The notes: generated from the sequence alone by a model not told the origin. DNA of 64,000 nt from Bacteroidales bacterium F22 (GCA_029541985.1 CP095414.1:558001-622000); one strand, 5' to 3'; shown: positions 44,811 to 54,768, counted from the stretch's first letter. Program-made: numbers and translations.

Positions 44811-46469
44811 TTAATCATTAGTCAAATGACTACCCCACCATGTTGGATTTGGTTTCCATCCAGGAGTAAGCATCTTGACACGATCTCTTTCCAATTTATT
44901 CAAGCGAGCATTGCGCTGAACCGAAAGATATTTTCCTTCTTTGATAGGATCGTATTGAGGATCAGGAAGAGGCTTCCTTGCATGCACCTCATCCAACCAC
45001 GTCATCAATTCCGCTTTGAGCTCCTTAACCTTCTCCGGATATTGAGCGTTGAATGTACCATGTTCACCTATATCCTTAGCCAAATTATAAAGTTCACTAC
45101 GTCCGTCTTCATAATAATAAATCAACTTCCAATCCCCTTTGCGAATGGTACTACAAGGTTCACCCCCCTGATTCCCATAGTGAGGATAGTGCCAAAATAG
45201 CGCACGTTGCTGCAATGAATCTCCTCTGAGCAATGGTGTCAAATCCACCCCATCCACATGCTGCTTAGGCAATAATGGCAACTGAGCATAAGACAATATC
45301 GTCGGATAAAAATCCGTTCCAATCACCGGAGTAGAACAAACCGCCTCAGCAGGCACACCAGGTCCCGCGATGATAAGAGGTTCACGGATACCCCCTTCCC
45401 ACTGACGTCCCTTTCCGCCCCTTAGAGGAGCCAAATTCGTAGAGAAGCTATCCCCAGAGACCACACCACCATTGTCCCCTGTAAAGAAGATCAAAGTATT
45501 CTCATCATACCCCATCTCCTCGAGATGGTCAAGCACATACCCCACAGCATCATCCATCGACTGAACCAATCCAGCATACACCGGATTATCCTGATGAAGA
45601 CGTACAGGCATCGTACGATCAAATTCAAACCCCTTTGATGCGATTCCCTGTTTCACAGCCTTATCTCTAAAATACTTCCAACGATTCATCGTCGTCTGTA
45701 TCCCTCCATGCACAGCATAGAAAGAGAGATAAGCATAGAAAGGTTTATCTGGGTGATGCTTCTTCATATCTTGAAAGAAATCCACTGTTTCATGAGCCAA
45801 TCGCATGGTTAGATTTTCCCCTTTAGGTCCATTCTCCAATTTTGGATTCTTATAAGGAGAGAAATAGCCACCACTAGGACTACCAGCACTATACCCCCCC
45901 TTGTTGATATCGAATCCGTGATGTGTAGGCCAGTCAGTCTCCTTCTCACCAAGATGCCACTTCCCAGCAATGAAAGTACGATATCCTTGCGCCCTAAGAG
46001 CATCAGCAATCGTTACTTCCTGATGACTAAGTGCATGTTCGTAATCAGCAGGAAGCAACTTGCTTTGTCGATTCTTTTTGCGCCATTCAGTTCCACTTTT
46101 GGCTCCAATCCAATCCGTAATACCCGTACGAGCCGGATATTTCCCTGTCATGATTGCCGCCCGCGAAGGACTAGACACTTCACAAGCAGCATAGGCATCG
46201 GTAAACTGCATCCCACGATGAGCCAACCTATCGATGTTTGGCGTTTCATAGTATTTGCTCCCCATGAAACTAACATCATTCCATCCGAGATCATCGACTA
46301 AAATAAAAAGGATATTCGGTTTTTTCGTTTGTTGAGCGGTATTCACTTCCGCTTTTTCAGCTTCTAACTGTGCATGCCTATTGGATACATTTGCCGCACT
46401 AAGGAGCGTAGGTAAGGCAAAAGAGAGCGTACCGAGGCACATAAAATTAAACTTGTTGTTTTGTAGCAT
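44811..46469 (-). CDS. Sulfatase, serine-type formylglycine S1 family
   Basis: Cleaves sulfate esters from glycans. The 552-residue protein has an N-terminal signal peptide, metal ligands in FILVDDLGWND (Asp59, Asp60) and the maturation motif SSPSRAAIMTG. The modified residue is Ser99, so it needs an anaerobic radical-SAM maturase (anSME) rather than the aerobic enzyme; none is in this window. GKWHLG, FFTGDNGG and the C-terminal subdomain are intact. It is the first gene of the glycan unit, with its own promoter. The sulfated sugar is unknown; fucose or galactose derivatives are plausible given its neighbours. Confidence 0.9.
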   Translation of the reverse strand: MLQNNKFNFMCLGTLSFALPTLLSAANVSNRHAQLEAEKAEVNTAQQTKKPNILFILVDDLGWNDVSFMGSKYYETPNIDRLAHRGMQFTDAYAACEVSSPSRAAIMTGKYPARTGITDWIGAKSGTEWRKKNRQSKLLPADYEHALSHQEVTIADALRAQGYRTFIAGKWHLGEKETDWPTHHGFDINKGGYSAGSPSGGYFSPYKNPKLENGPKGENLTMRLAHETVDFFQDMKKHHPDKPFYAYLSFYAVHGGIQTTMNRWKYFRDKAVKQGIASKGFEFDRTMPVRLHQDNPVYAGLVQSMDDAVGYVLDHLEEMGYDENTLIFFTGDNGGVVSGDSFSTNLAPLRGGKGRQWEGGIREPLIIAGPGVPAEAVCSTPVIGTDFYPTILSYAQLPLLPKQHVDGVDLTPLLRGDSLQQRALFWHYPHYGNQGGEPCSTIRKGDWKLIYYYEDGRSELYNLAKDIGEHGTFNAQYPEKVKELKAELMTWLDEVHARKPLPDPQYDPIKEGKYLSVQRNARLNKLERDRVKMLTPGWKPNPTWWGSHLTND

Positions 46470-46512
46470 AAGAGTTGTTTTGTGTAATTCTAAAAAATAC
46501 GTAGATTATACA

Positions 46513-46544
46513 CAAAAGTAGAAGAAGTATTTAACATACACAAA
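46513..46544 (-). promoter_or_regulatory. Promoter of the sulfatase-glycosidase-fucosidase unit
   Basis: On the minus strand TTTG (46544-46541), a 20-nt spacer and TACTTTTG (46520-46513) match the Bacteroidetes consensus. The leader is about 37 nt. Confidence 0.7.
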
Positions 46545-46673
46545 CATAATTGATTCCTTTTTTGGATTTACCCTTATTTAGGTTCATTCTTAATAATAAA
46601 TTCCTTTTTACCCTACAGTCTCGAAAAAAATCACTATTTTTAGCGTATTAATTTAATAAGTAAACAATAGAAT

Positions 46674-47345
46674 ATGGGAAAATTAGTATTAATCAGACAC
46701 GGACAGTCAGTATGGAACCTGAAAAATGTATTTACAGGATGGGTAGATGTCCCATTATCTCCTAAAGGAATAGATGAAGCCATCGCAGCAGGAAAGAAAC
46801 TCGAAGCGATAAACTTCGATATGATTTTCACCTCCGTCCAAGTGAGAGCCTTGGAAACCGCAATGATAGCTATCGTTCAGAACAAACAAACAAAAACGCC
46901 TATCATCATCCACGAAGAAGGACAGATGAAGGAGTGGGCAAAGATATATAGCGAGAAGATGAAAGAAGAATCCATCCCTGTATATCGTGATTGGCATCTC
47001 AACGAACGGTATTACGGTGAACTACAAGGACTCAATAAAGATGACACTGCCGAAAAATATGGTGCAGAACAAGTACATATATGGCGTAGAAGCTATGATG
47101 TACCCCCACCACAAGGAGAATGTCTAGGAGACACAGCAAAGAGAACCATTCCTTTTTTCGAGAAGCATATCCTATCCCAATTAAAGAAAGGAAATAACAT
47201 CATGATATCAGCTCACGGCAACAGCCTGCGCTCTATCGTCATGTTTATCGAGAAATTAAGTCAAGCAGAAGTATTGAATTTAGAGATACCAACAGGACAA
47301 CCCATTATCTACAATTTCGCCGATGACAAATTAACAAGAGAATAA
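46674..47345 (+). CDS. gpmA: 2,3-bisphosphoglycerate-dependent phosphoglycerate mutase
   Basis: Interconverts 3- and 2-phosphoglycerate in glycolysis. The 223 residues contain LIRHGQSVWN with phosphohistidine His9, FTGWVDVPLS, HLNERYYGELQG and ISAHGNSLRS. It is shorter than E. coli GpmA (about 250), with a trimmed C-terminus, but all active-site elements are present. Divergent from the sulfatase unit and convergent with the tRNA-Asp array, sharing a bidirectional terminator. Enolase, the next glycolytic step, is elsewhere at 60477. Confidence 0.92.
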   Translation: MGKLVLIRHGQSVWNLKNVFTGWVDVPLSPKGIDEAIAAGKKLEAINFDMIFTSVQVRALETAMIAIVQNKQTKTPIIIHEEGQMKEWAKIYSEKMKEESIPVYRDWHLNERYYGELQGLNKDDTAEKYGAEQVHIWRRSYDVPPPQGECLGDTAKRTIPFFEKHILSQLKKGNNIMISAHGNSLRSIVMFIEKLSQAEVLNLEIPTGQPIIYNFADDKLTRE

Positions 47346-47379
47346 CTTCACCAGATAGACAGATTCTATACTGTAGAAC

Positions 47380-47417
47380 AAAAAAAGAGAGAGTACCTTG
47401 TAAGTACTCTCTCTTTT
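47380..47417. terminator. Bidirectional terminator between gpmA and the tRNA-Asp array
   Basis: A 14-bp stem (47383-47396 with 47404-47417) and 7-nt loop. Runs of A and T flank it: seven T on the minus strand, four on the plus strand. Confidence 0.8.
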
Positions 47418-47427
47418 CTATAATGAG

Positions 47428-47501
47428 CGGTCTGGACGAGACTCGAACTCGCGACCCCATGCGTGACAGGCATGTATTCTAACCAACTGAACTACCAAAC
47501 C
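47428..47501 (-). tRNA. tRNA-Asp (GTC)
   Basis: A 74-nt cloverleaf with acceptor GGTTTGG/CCAGACC, anticodon GTC and discriminator G. It is the distal member of a three-gene tandem and identical to the next two. CCA is not encoded. Confidence 0.95.
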
Positions 47502-47524
47502 AATTTTATTACTCTTCAATATTG

Positions 47525-47598
47525 CGGTCTGGACGAGACTCGAACTCGCGACCCCATGCGTGACAGGCATGTATTCTAACCAACTGAACTACCAAACC
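47525..47598 (-). tRNA. tRNA-Asp (GTC)
   Basis: Identical in sequence to the copies at 47428-47501 and 47663-47736. Only 23 nt separate it from the distal copy, so they are surely cut from one precursor. Confidence 0.95.
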
Positions 47599-47662
47599 AA
47601 TATAGATTTGAATGTAATAAAAAAGGACTCATTAAACAAAAATCACTTTTGCTATCGATAAG

Positions 47663-47736
47663 CGGTCTGGACGAGACTCGAACTCGCGACCCCATGCGTG
47701 ACAGGCATGTATTCTAACCAACTGAACTACCAAACC
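47663..47736 (-). tRNA. tRNA-Asp (GTC)
   Basis: First transcribed member of the three identical tRNA-Asp genes, 64 nt from the middle copy. Same cloverleaf, anticodon GTC and G73. Confidence 0.95.
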
Positions 47737-47865
47737 ATTAGGCTTATTTCCGATTGCGGATGCAAAGATAGGGATAATCTTTATCTCTCCAAATTTTCAG
47801 ATACCTTTTTTAAATATTTTTTTTCAGAAAGCCCTTTTTTCGATAAAAAAGAAGCAATCAAACGG

Positions 47866-48441
47866 CTATAATCCGATTTTTTCATTGATTAATTGCAACA
47901 GCTCTGCATCTATATAAGCATCATTATGAATCACCCAATCCTTGAGTAACCCCGTCTGAGTAAACCCACACGACTTAAAAAGAGACAAACTAGCTACATT
48001 ATTTATTGGAACTTCAGCATAGAGTTGTCGCATACGGACAATATGTCGTGTATACCTCACCAGACATAGCAAAGCCTCTTTAGCATAGCCCAGGCCTCTG
48101 TATTTCTCTCTGACCATGATACCAACCTGTGCCCTCCGATACTTAGGTATAAAATCAAAGAGGTCAATAATCCCAACGACGGCTTGGTCCTCTACCCGAC
48201 AAATCATCAGCCGCAATTGTAAGTCTACATAGATATTACTACTGTTCGCTGCTAAATATTGAGTCAAAAGATCCTTAGAAAAAGGAGACGTCGCATTGCC
48301 CAAAGGCCACAACGTCTCATCGTTCTCCACTTCGTACAGACAAGCCAAATCATCCTTCTCCATGGCTCGAAGATATACCTTACTTCCCTTGAGTATATAC
48401 AACTGATTATTTTGTGTCGTCTTCTTGTTGTTCATCTTCAC
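47866..48441 (-). CDS. GNAT family N-acetyltransferase
   Basis: A 191-residue acetyltransferase of the RimJ/RimL-SpeG type. It has VYLRAMEKDDLACLYEVEND at the start, the acetyl-CoA motif VREKYRGLGYAKEAL (Q/RxxGxG/A), and NVASLSLFKSCGFTQTGLL in the C-terminal half. It may acetylate a ribosomal protein, a polyamine or an antibiotic; not decidable. It overlaps the upstream membrane-protein gene by 35 nt, so coupling is likely. Met3 is an alternative start. Confidence 0.85.
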   Translation of the reverse strand: MKMNNKKTTQNNQLYILKGSKVYLRAMEKDDLACLYEVENDETLWPLGNATSPFSKDLLTQYLAANSSNIYVDLQLRLMICRVEDQAVVGIIDLFDFIPKYRRAQVGIMVREKYRGLGYAKEALLCLVRYTRHIVRMRQLYAEVPINNVASLSLFKSCGFTQTGLLKDWVIHNDAYIDAELLQLINEKIGL

Positions 48442-48889
48442 TCAACTCATTAGTTAACATACCCAACGAAGGATAACAAAAAGCCACGGCAATAATCAGA
48501 GAGATGACAGCACAGATACCTCCTACATTCTGTCCCGTAAGAAAATACGTCACTACCCCTAGTATCATAGGAAAGATAAGCATCTCTAGACGGACGATAT
48601 GCAACGTACGTAAGCATTTCACCGCCTCTTGTGAAGATAAGTGGTCATGCTTCTTCTTTTTGAAATAAGCAAATCCCTTGAGAGCAGCCGGTACAAGAAA
48701 TAGCGTAATCAATACGACACCAGTATGTAAATAATACTGCGAGACGTCATCGTCTGCTAATAGATTTTGCTTCAGCACTCCAGTCAAGAACAAGACAGCC
48801 AAAGCAAACGGCATGGCAATCTGTACAAAAAAGTTGAGACGAAGAAACTGAAATAACTGAACTATTTGATATTCGTTTTCGTTAATCAC
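48407..48889 (-). CDS. Four-span membrane protein, unknown function
   Basis: I do not recognise the family. The 160 residues have four hydrophobic segments (about 18-38, 54-74, 98-117 and 122-145) and an acidic C-terminal tail (NELSEDEQQEDDTK). It lies 65 nt after recR and overlaps the acetyltransferase gene by 35 nt. Confidence 0.7.
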   Translation of the reverse strand: MINENEYQIVQLFQFLRLNFFVQIAMPFALAVLFLTGVLKQNLLADDDVSQYYLHTGVVLITLFLVPAALKGFAYFKKKKHDHLSSQEAVKCLRTLHIVRLEMLIFPMILGVVTYFLTGQNVGGICAVISLIIAVAFCYPSLGMLTNELSEDEQQEDDTK

Positions 48890-48954
48890 TTGTTTTATTT
48901 TTATGGTTTAGATATTCTTTTTATCATAACATGACGGACACGACATGGACTGAT

Positions 48955-49575
48955 TTAGACCGCTCGCCCATCAAATGCCGTTCGGTTAATGATGCTTCGT
49001 CCCAAGGTAATTTCATCTGCATATTGCAATTCATCTCCTACCGAGATTCCTCTAGCCAAAGCACTTATCTTGATGTTAGCAGAAGCAATCTTTCTGAAAA
49101 TATAGAAATTGGTCGTATCCCCTTCCATCGTACTACTAAGTGCCAAAACAACTTCCTGCACCTCTTCTCGATGAACCCGCTCGACCAAACTAGCTATTTG
49201 CAAATCATTCGGACCGATACCATCCATGGGAGAGATGACCCCTCCGAGCACATGATAGACCCCATGATATTGAAGCGTCTGTTCTATAGCCATCACATCA
49301 CGGACAGTTTCGACCACACAGATAGTCCCATGGTCTCTATTTTGATTGGCACATATAGGACACAAGTCACTATCCGAAATATTATGACACGCCTTACAAT
49401 ATCTCACTTCAGATTTCATCTGATTGATTGCCCCAGTAAAAGCAGCCACAGTACTCTCTTCCTGTCTGAGTAAATGCAAAGCTAGTCTCATCGCTGTTTT
49501 TTTACCTATACCTGGTAATTTTGAGAATTCATTAATTGCTCTTTCCAGCAACTGTGAAGGGTATTCATTAGTCAT
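48955..49575 (-). CDS. recR: Recombination protein RecR
   Basis: Works with RecF and RecO to load RecA at gaps. The 206 residues have an N-terminal helix-hairpin-helix ([13 protein letters not shown]), a zinc finger with Cys60, Cys63, Cys72 and Cys75, and a Toprim domain ([28 protein letters not shown]). A TATCTTTG -7 box lies at 49606-49599. First of a recR, membrane protein and acetyltransferase unit. Confidence 0.95.
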   Translation of the reverse strand: MTNEYPSQLLERAINEFSKLPGIGKKTAMRLALHLLRQEESTVAAFTGAINQMKSEVRYCKACHNISDSDLCPICANQNRDHGTICVVETVRDVMAIEQTLQYHGVYHVLGGVISPMDGIGPNDLQIASLVERVHREEVQEVVLALSSTMEGDTTNFYIFRKIASANIKISALARGISVGDELQYADEITLGRSIINRTAFDGRAV

Positions 49576-49718
49576 AAATTATCATTAATTAGATTACGCA
49601 AAGATAAGAAAGTTATCAAGAATATGGTATAGTTATCTCCATTTATTGTATTTTTGCACGCGATATAGTCCTTATCAAAACGATCAGTACTAATCAAAAA
49701 TTAGATTTATCCCCTACA

Positions 49719-51176
49719 ATGCAAAAGACACTCACCCTCAGCATATTACTTGGTTATTTTCTCCTGTTATTAGTTATCTCGCGATTAGTATCCAGACGAG
49801 AGAATGGGAGCAATCAGACCTTCTTTACAGCCAATCATCAATCCCCTTGGTGGGTCGTAGCCTTTGGGATGATAGGTGCAAGTATCAGTGGAGTCACCTT
49901 CGTCAGTGTCACCGGTATGGTCCTCAAACAAGATATGTTCTATATGCAGATGGTTATCGGTTTCTTTTTCGGTTATCTAGCGATTGCCTATGGCCTCTTG
50001 CCGATTTATTACAAACTCAAACGCCCCAGCATTTACACCCTCATCGGCGAACGCATTGGTCCTCGTGCTCACTATAGTGCTTCGGCATTTTTCTTACTCT
50101 CACGACTCCTAGGCACCGCAGCCAAACTCTACCTGGTATGCCTAATCATTCATGAATTTCTGCTTCCCACGATTCCCTTTTGGGGAATCACTGTATTAGC
50201 TGTCATGATGGTGTGGATATATACCCAACAGACTGGTATCAAGACGGTGGTCTGGACAGATGTCTTACAGACTAGTTGTGTCATCATCGCCTTGATTTGG
50301 ATATTGGTCAGTGCCATTTCCCAATTAGGATTTTCCGCTGCGGAGACCTATCAAGCAATCATCTCCAATGTGCATGCCAAGATGTGGAATTTTAGCGATT
50401 GGAGTAGTTCACAACTGTTTTTCAAACAATTTTTCAGTGGAATCTTCATCGTCATCGTCATGACTGGATTGGACCAAGACATGATGCAAAAGAATCTCAC
50501 ATGCCGCAACCTAAAAGATGCACAGAAGAATATGCTCTGGTATGGCGTCGCCTTCACCCCACTCAACTTACTCTTCTTATGCTTAGGCATCCTGCTAGGG
50601 CTACTAGCCATGCATCTCGGACTCCCTATCCCAGACCGAGGAGATGACCTCTTACCGATGCTCACGACAGGCGGATATATGGGTACTGGTGCCTTGGTAC
50701 TATTCACGATAGGTATCATAGCCGCTGCCTTTGGCAATGCTGATTCTGCACTCACTAGCATGACGACCAGCTGTTGTGTAGACTTACTGCATCAAGAAAA
50801 AAAACCACAACAAGCAGCCAAACGTCAACGAAAAACAGTACATTTGCTGCTAGCATTGATTCTGATTGTTGCTATAAACGCCTTTTATTGGATCAATAGT
50901 TCGAGTGTATTGATGGTGATATTCAAACTAGCCACCTATACATATGGACCTTTATTGGGCTTGTTTGCCTTTGCACTCATCACCCCTAAAGACACTGACC
51001 GATTTGCTCCTTATATATGTATAGTATCTCCCATCATGAGTTTACTATTCCAATATGGTATAGAGTCGTTCACCTCATATAGGTTCGGCTACGAGATTCT
51101 GCTAATCAATGGATTAATTACATGGGGAGGATTATATATCACCTCGAAATATAAATATAAAAAACAAGCTACATGA
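49719..51176 (+). CDS. Sodium:solute symporter (SSS family)
   Basis: A 485-residue membrane protein with about 13 spans. [40 protein letters not shown] is the typical SSS opening with the first sodium-site helix. [14 protein letters not shown] is another family mark. Substrate unknown; sugars, amino acids and sialic acid are known for relatives. Its stop codon overlaps the engB start by four bases, so the two are coupled. A TATTTTTG -7 box lies at 49649-49656. Confidence 0.9.
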   Translation: MQKTLTLSILLGYFLLLLVISRLVSRRENGSNQTFFTANHQSPWWVVAFGMIGASISGVTFVSVTGMVLKQDMFYMQMVIGFFFGYLAIAYGLLPIYYKLKRPSIYTLIGERIGPRAHYSASAFFLLSRLLGTAAKLYLVCLIIHEFLLPTIPFWGITVLAVMMVWIYTQQTGIKTVVWTDVLQTSCVIIALIWILVSAISQLGFSAAETYQAIISNVHAKMWNFSDWSSSQLFFKQFFSGIFIVIVMTGLDQDMMQKNLTCRNLKDAQKNMLWYGVAFTPLNLLFLCLGILLGLLAMHLGLPIPDRGDDLLPMLTTGGYMGTGALVLFTIGIIAAAFGNADSALTSMTTSCCVDLLHQEKKPQQAAKRQRKTVHLLLALILIVAINAFYWINSSSVLMVIFKLATYTYGPLLGLFAFALITPKDTDRFAPYICIVSPIMSLLFQYGIESFTSYRFGYEILLINGLITWGGLYITSKYKYKKQAT

Positions 51177-51802
51177 TAGATATAAATAGTGCCGAATTTG
51201 TGATAAGCAATACAGACCCTGCTCTTTGCCCTGATGATAACAAACCAGAGTATGCATTTATTGGGCGGTCCAACGTGGGCAAATCTAGCCTCATCAATAT
51301 GCTGACTAACAAACGTAAGTTGGCTATGACATCCTCTACCCCTGGAAAGACGACATTGATTAACCATTTCATCGTCAACCACTCTTGGTATATCGTCGAC
51401 CTTCCTGGTTATGGTTTCGCTCAGCGAGACAAGAAAAGAAAGAAGCAGATTAGAAATGTAATCGAGCGTTATATAGAAGAGCGCCAACAGATGACGTGTC
51501 TGTTTCTACTGATTGATTTACGACACGACCCTCAAGCGATTGATTTGGAATTTATGCGCTACTTAGGAGAAAATGGAGTCCCTTTCTGCATCGTGTTTAC
51601 TAAGGCAGACAAACTCAAAGGAGGAGAGCAAAAACCCAAATTACAACGTTATATAGATGCGCTCAAAAAGGAATGGGATGAATTGCCTCCTTACTTCGTC
51701 ACCTCCTCTGAGAAACGCATCGGTCGTAAAGAATTGCTGAGCTATATCGAAGAGATAAACCTCTCGATAAGCCAAACTGAGAATACATCTTCAATCAATT
51801 AA
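51173..51802 (+). CDS. engB: GTP-binding protein EngB/YsxC
   Basis: Essential GTPase for 50S ribosome assembly. The 209 residues have G1 GRSNVGKSS (31-39), the STPGKT switch I, G3 DLPGYG, G4 TKADK and G5 near SSEKRIG. Start overlaps the symporter stop (ATGA). Confidence 0.94.
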   Translation: MIDINSAEFVISNTDPALCPDDNKPEYAFIGRSNVGKSSLINMLTNKRKLAMTSSTPGKTTLINHFIVNHSWYIVDLPGYGFAQRDKKRKKQIRNVIERYIEERQQMTCLFLLIDLRHDPQAIDLEFMRYLGENGVPFCIVFTKADKLKGGEQKPKLQRYIDALKKEWDELPPYFVTSSEKRIGRKELLSYIEEINLSISQTENTSSIN

Positions 51803-51812
51803 AACAAATAAT

Positions 51813-52433
51813 ATGAAAAAAATAAATTCTTTTTTCACAGCCATATTTATCTTGTCATTCGTGTTTGTCAATCAAACAAAGGCACAATCGTTATTTGATT
51901 TCTTCACAAGTGACAACGCTAAAGAAGAAGTAGAATCTACAGTAAGTAAAGCGTTGGGGATCTCGCTATTTGACATCCAAAATACATGGATATGCAGTGG
52001 CACGTCAGTCGAATTGGAATCGGACAATCCACTCAAAGTATTGGCTGGAGAAGCTGCTGAAGAGCAATTAGAGAATCAACTAGACAAGCAAATCACAAGT
52101 CGCAAGATTGATATGAAACGCTTGGAAATCACTTTTCTCAAGGACAAGACATTTAGTGTCTTCGATACAGTAACCAAACGCAAAATGGAAGGCACTTATA
52201 CTTTCGACAATGAAAATAGTGTATTGACATTGGGAGCCAAAGAGATGGAACCGATACAAATGAAAATCAAAGGAACTTCTTCAAGTCTCGAGATATTAGC
52301 CAAGACAGATAAGCTATTGACCCTATTCACCAAATATGGAGGTAAAATAGATGACCCTAAAATGCAAGCCCTTGTGAGCCTAGCGCAAGCATATGACGGC
52401 ATGCAAATAGGGGTAAAACTAAGAAAGAAATAA
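51813..52433 (+). CDS. DUF4923 family exported lipocalin-like protein
   Basis: A 206-residue exported protein (signal peptide 1-24, QTKAQ). Residues 50-75 (ISLFDIQNTWICSGTSVELESDNPL) and the beta-rich remainder match DUF4923, a Bacteroidetes lipocalin-like family without known function. It lies 10 nt after engB and before a strong terminator. Confidence 0.8.
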   Translation: MKKINSFFTAIFILSFVFVNQTKAQSLFDFFTSDNAKEEVESTVSKALGISLFDIQNTWICSGTSVELESDNPLKVLAGEAAEEQLENQLDKQITSRKIDMKRLEITFLKDKTFSVFDTVTKRKMEGTYTFDNENSVLTLGAKEMEPIQMKIKGTSSSLEILAKTDKLLTLFTKYGGKIDDPKMQALVSLAQAYDGMQIGVKLRKK

Positions 52434-52456
52434 TCTACGAATCAAAAAAGATGATG

Positions 52457-52489
52457 AAGGAAAGGCGAATAAGGCCTTTCCTTTTTTTT
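52457..52489 (+). terminator. Rho-independent terminator after the symporter-engB-DUF4923 unit
   Basis: A 10-bp stem (52457-52466 with 52474-52483), 7-nt loop and a run of T to 52489. Confidence 0.85.
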
Positions 52490-52553
52490 ATTTCGTTTCA
52501 AAAGTCGTAACTTTGCAACACATTTAGTCAAAACACATCAATTAAGACCAAAA

Positions 52554-53495
52554 ATGAAGGAAAATTTACCTTTTAAGGTTTTCTCGGGAACCAACTCCCG
52601 CTATCTTGCAGAGGAAATCTGTAAGCACTTAAACTGTCCCTTAGGGCAAATGAACGTAACTCACTTTGCTGACGGTGAGTTTGCAGTATCTTACGAAGAA
52701 TCTATTCGTGGCGCACACGTATTCCTCGTACAATCGACTTACCCAACTTCGGATAATCTAATGGAACTTTTGCTTATGATAGATGCTGCAAAGCGTGCAT
52801 CAGCAGCAAAGATTTGTGCAGTTATTCCTTACTTCGGATGGGCTCGACAAGACAGAAAAGATAAGCCACGTGTGTCTATAGGAGCCAAACTCGTTGCTGA
52901 TTTAATTTCAGTCACTGGCATAGACCGTCTGATGACCATGGACTTACATGCAGACCAGATTCAAGGATTCTTTGATATCCCTGTCGACCACCTTTATGGT
53001 TCTGCCGTATTTGTACCTTACATTCAGAGTTTGAATCTTGAGAATCTAGTGATTGCTACCCCTGATGTAGGAGGTTCTAAGCGAGCTAGTACTTACAGTA
53101 AGTTCCTTAATTGCCCACTTGTCATGGGCCATAAGCAACGTGAAAAAGCCAATGTAGTAGCAGAAATGCGTATCATCGGAGATGTCAAAGGAAAAGATGT
53201 AGTCATCGTAGATGATATCGTCGACACTGCTGGCACGATTACCAAGGCAGCACAAATCATGAAAGAACAAGGGGCCAATTCAGTACGTGCTATTGCTTCT
53301 CACTGTGTGATGTCTGACCCAGCAACAGAACGTGTGAATAATTCAGCGTTGAAAGAAATGGTCTTTACCAATTCGATTCCTTACAACAAAGAGTCTGACA
53401 AGGTGAAACAATTGTCCATTGCTGAAATGTTTGCTGAAACTATTCGTCGTGTAGTAAACAACGAATCTATTTCAGGGCAATATTTAATAAAATAA
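52554..53495 (+). CDS. prs: Ribose-phosphate pyrophosphokinase
   Basis: Makes PRPP from ribose 5-phosphate and ATP; supplies histidine, purine and pyrimidine synthesis. The 313 residues have FADGEFAVS, YFGWARQDRKDKPR, the DLHADQIQGFFDIPVDHL signature and the PRPP loop IVDDIVDTAGT. A TAACTTTG -7 box lies at 52508-52515. The 21-nt gap to the next gene suggests co-transcription. Confidence 0.95.
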   Translation: MKENLPFKVFSGTNSRYLAEEICKHLNCPLGQMNVTHFADGEFAVSYEESIRGAHVFLVQSTYPTSDNLMELLLMIDAAKRASAAKICAVIPYFGWARQDRKDKPRVSIGAKLVADLISVTGIDRLMTMDLHADQIQGFFDIPVDHLYGSAVFVPYIQSLNLENLVIATPDVGGSKRASTYSKFLNCPLVMGHKQREKANVVAEMRIIGDVKGKDVVIVDDIVDTAGTITKAAQIMKEQGANSVRAIASHCVMSDPATERVNNSALKEMVFTNSIPYNKESDKVKQLSIAEMFAETIRRVVNNESISGQYLIK

Positions 53496-53516
53496 CATTT
53501 AATATTTCGAGACGAA

Positions 53517-54713
53517 ATGATTAATAGAGTCCTTATCATAGGAGCTGGAGGAGTGGCTACTGTAGTAGCCCACAAAGTAGCTCAGAATAGCCACATCTTC
53601 CACGAAGTAATGATAGCTAGCCGCACCAAAAGTAAGTGCGACGATTTAGTAAAGAAGTTAGGCCGTGAAGATTTTAAGACGGCACAAGTTGACGCTGATA
53701 GCGTCGAGGAATTAGTTTCCTTGATGACTAGCTATCAACCTCAATTAGTTATCAACGTAGCTCTTCCTTACCAAGACTTGACCATTATGGAAGCTTGCTT
53801 AGAGTGTGGTGTCAATTATCTTGACACGGCAAACTATGAACCTAAAGATGAAGCGAAATACCAATATAGTTGGCAATGGGCTTTTCATGAACGGTTCAAA
53901 AAAGCAGGTCTTACAGCCATTTTGGGTTGTGGATTCGACCCTGGGGTAACTGGAGTCTATACTGCTCATGCAGCAAAACATCACTTTGATGAGATTCAAT
54001 ATCTCGACATCGTAGATTGTAATGCGGGGGACCATCATAAGGCTTTTGCTACCAACTTCAATCCTGAGATTAATATACGTGAGATTACTCAACGTGGGAA
54101 ATATTGGGAGAACGGTCAGTGGAACGAAACCGACCCTTTGTCTGTACATCAGCCTATCACCTACCCCCAAGTAGGACCAAAAGAAAGCTACTTGATGTAT
54201 CATGAGGAGTTGGAATCGCTTACGAAACATTATCCAACTATCAAGCGAGCTCGATTCTGGATGACATTCGGACAGGAATACTTGACACACTTAAGAGTGA
54301 TTCAGGATATTGGTATGGCACGTATCGATGAAATCGATTATAATGGCCAGAAGATTGTCCCTATTCAATTTTTAAAAGCTGTACTTCCTAATCCTCAGGA
54401 TTTAGGTAAGGATTATACGGGAGAGACTTCTATCGGATGTCGTATCCGTGGAATCAAAGACGGTAAAGAACGTAGTTATTATGTATATAACAACTGTAGT
54501 CATCAGGCTGCTTATCAAGAGACTGGTATGCAAGGGGTTAGTTACACTACGGGAGTACCTGCGACCATCGGTGCCATGCTTTTCTTTGAAGATAAATGGC
54601 AAAGACCGGGAGTATACAATGTCGAAGAATTTGATCCGGATCCATTCATGAAATACCTCAACGAACAAGGGTTGCCTTGGCATGAGGAATTTGATAAAGA
54701 CTTAGAATTATAA
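53517..54713 (+). CDS. Carboxynorspermidine/carboxyspermidine synthase (saccharopine dehydrogenase family)
   Basis: NADPH-dependent condensation of aspartate semialdehyde with putrescine or diaminopropane, giving carboxy(nor)spermidine. The 398 residues have the Rossmann motif GAGGVATVVAHK (9-20), ANYEPKDEAKYQYSWQW, LGCGFDPGVTGVYTA and GDHHKAFATNFNPEIN, matching this branch rather than true saccharopine dehydrogenase. With AguA and AguB it gives the spermidine route common in gut Bacteroidales. The decarboxylase (nspC) is not in the window. Confidence 0.9.
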   Translation: MINRVLIIGAGGVATVVAHKVAQNSHIFHEVMIASRTKSKCDDLVKKLGREDFKTAQVDADSVEELVSLMTSYQPQLVINVALPYQDLTIMEACLECGVNYLDTANYEPKDEAKYQYSWQWAFHERFKKAGLTAILGCGFDPGVTGVYTAHAAKHHFDEIQYLDIVDCNAGDHHKAFATNFNPEINIREITQRGKYWENGQWNETDPLSVHQPITYPQVGPKESYLMYHEELESLTKHYPTIKRARFWMTFGQEYLTHLRVIQDIGMARIDEIDYNGQKIVPIQFLKAVLPNPQDLGKDYTGETSIGCRIRGIKDGKERSYYVYNNCSHQAAYQETGMQGVSYTTGVPATIGAMLFFEDKWQRPGVYNVEEFDPDPFMKYLNEQGLPWHEEFDKDLEL

Positions 54714-54734
54714 TCCAATTCGTCTTTCTATATC

Positions 54735-54768
54735 ACAAAGCCTGAACTCGTATGAGTTCAGGCTTTGT
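54735..54768 (+). terminator. Hairpin after the carboxynorspermidine synthase gene
   Basis: A perfect 15-bp stem (54735-54749 with 54754-54768) and GTAT loop, 22 nt after the stop codon. No long T run follows, so efficiency is uncertain. Confidence 0.6.

Noticed and set aside
47428-47736. tRNA array as an integration site of a mobile element
   Set aside because: No integrase, no partial tRNA copy and no att-like repeat beside it.
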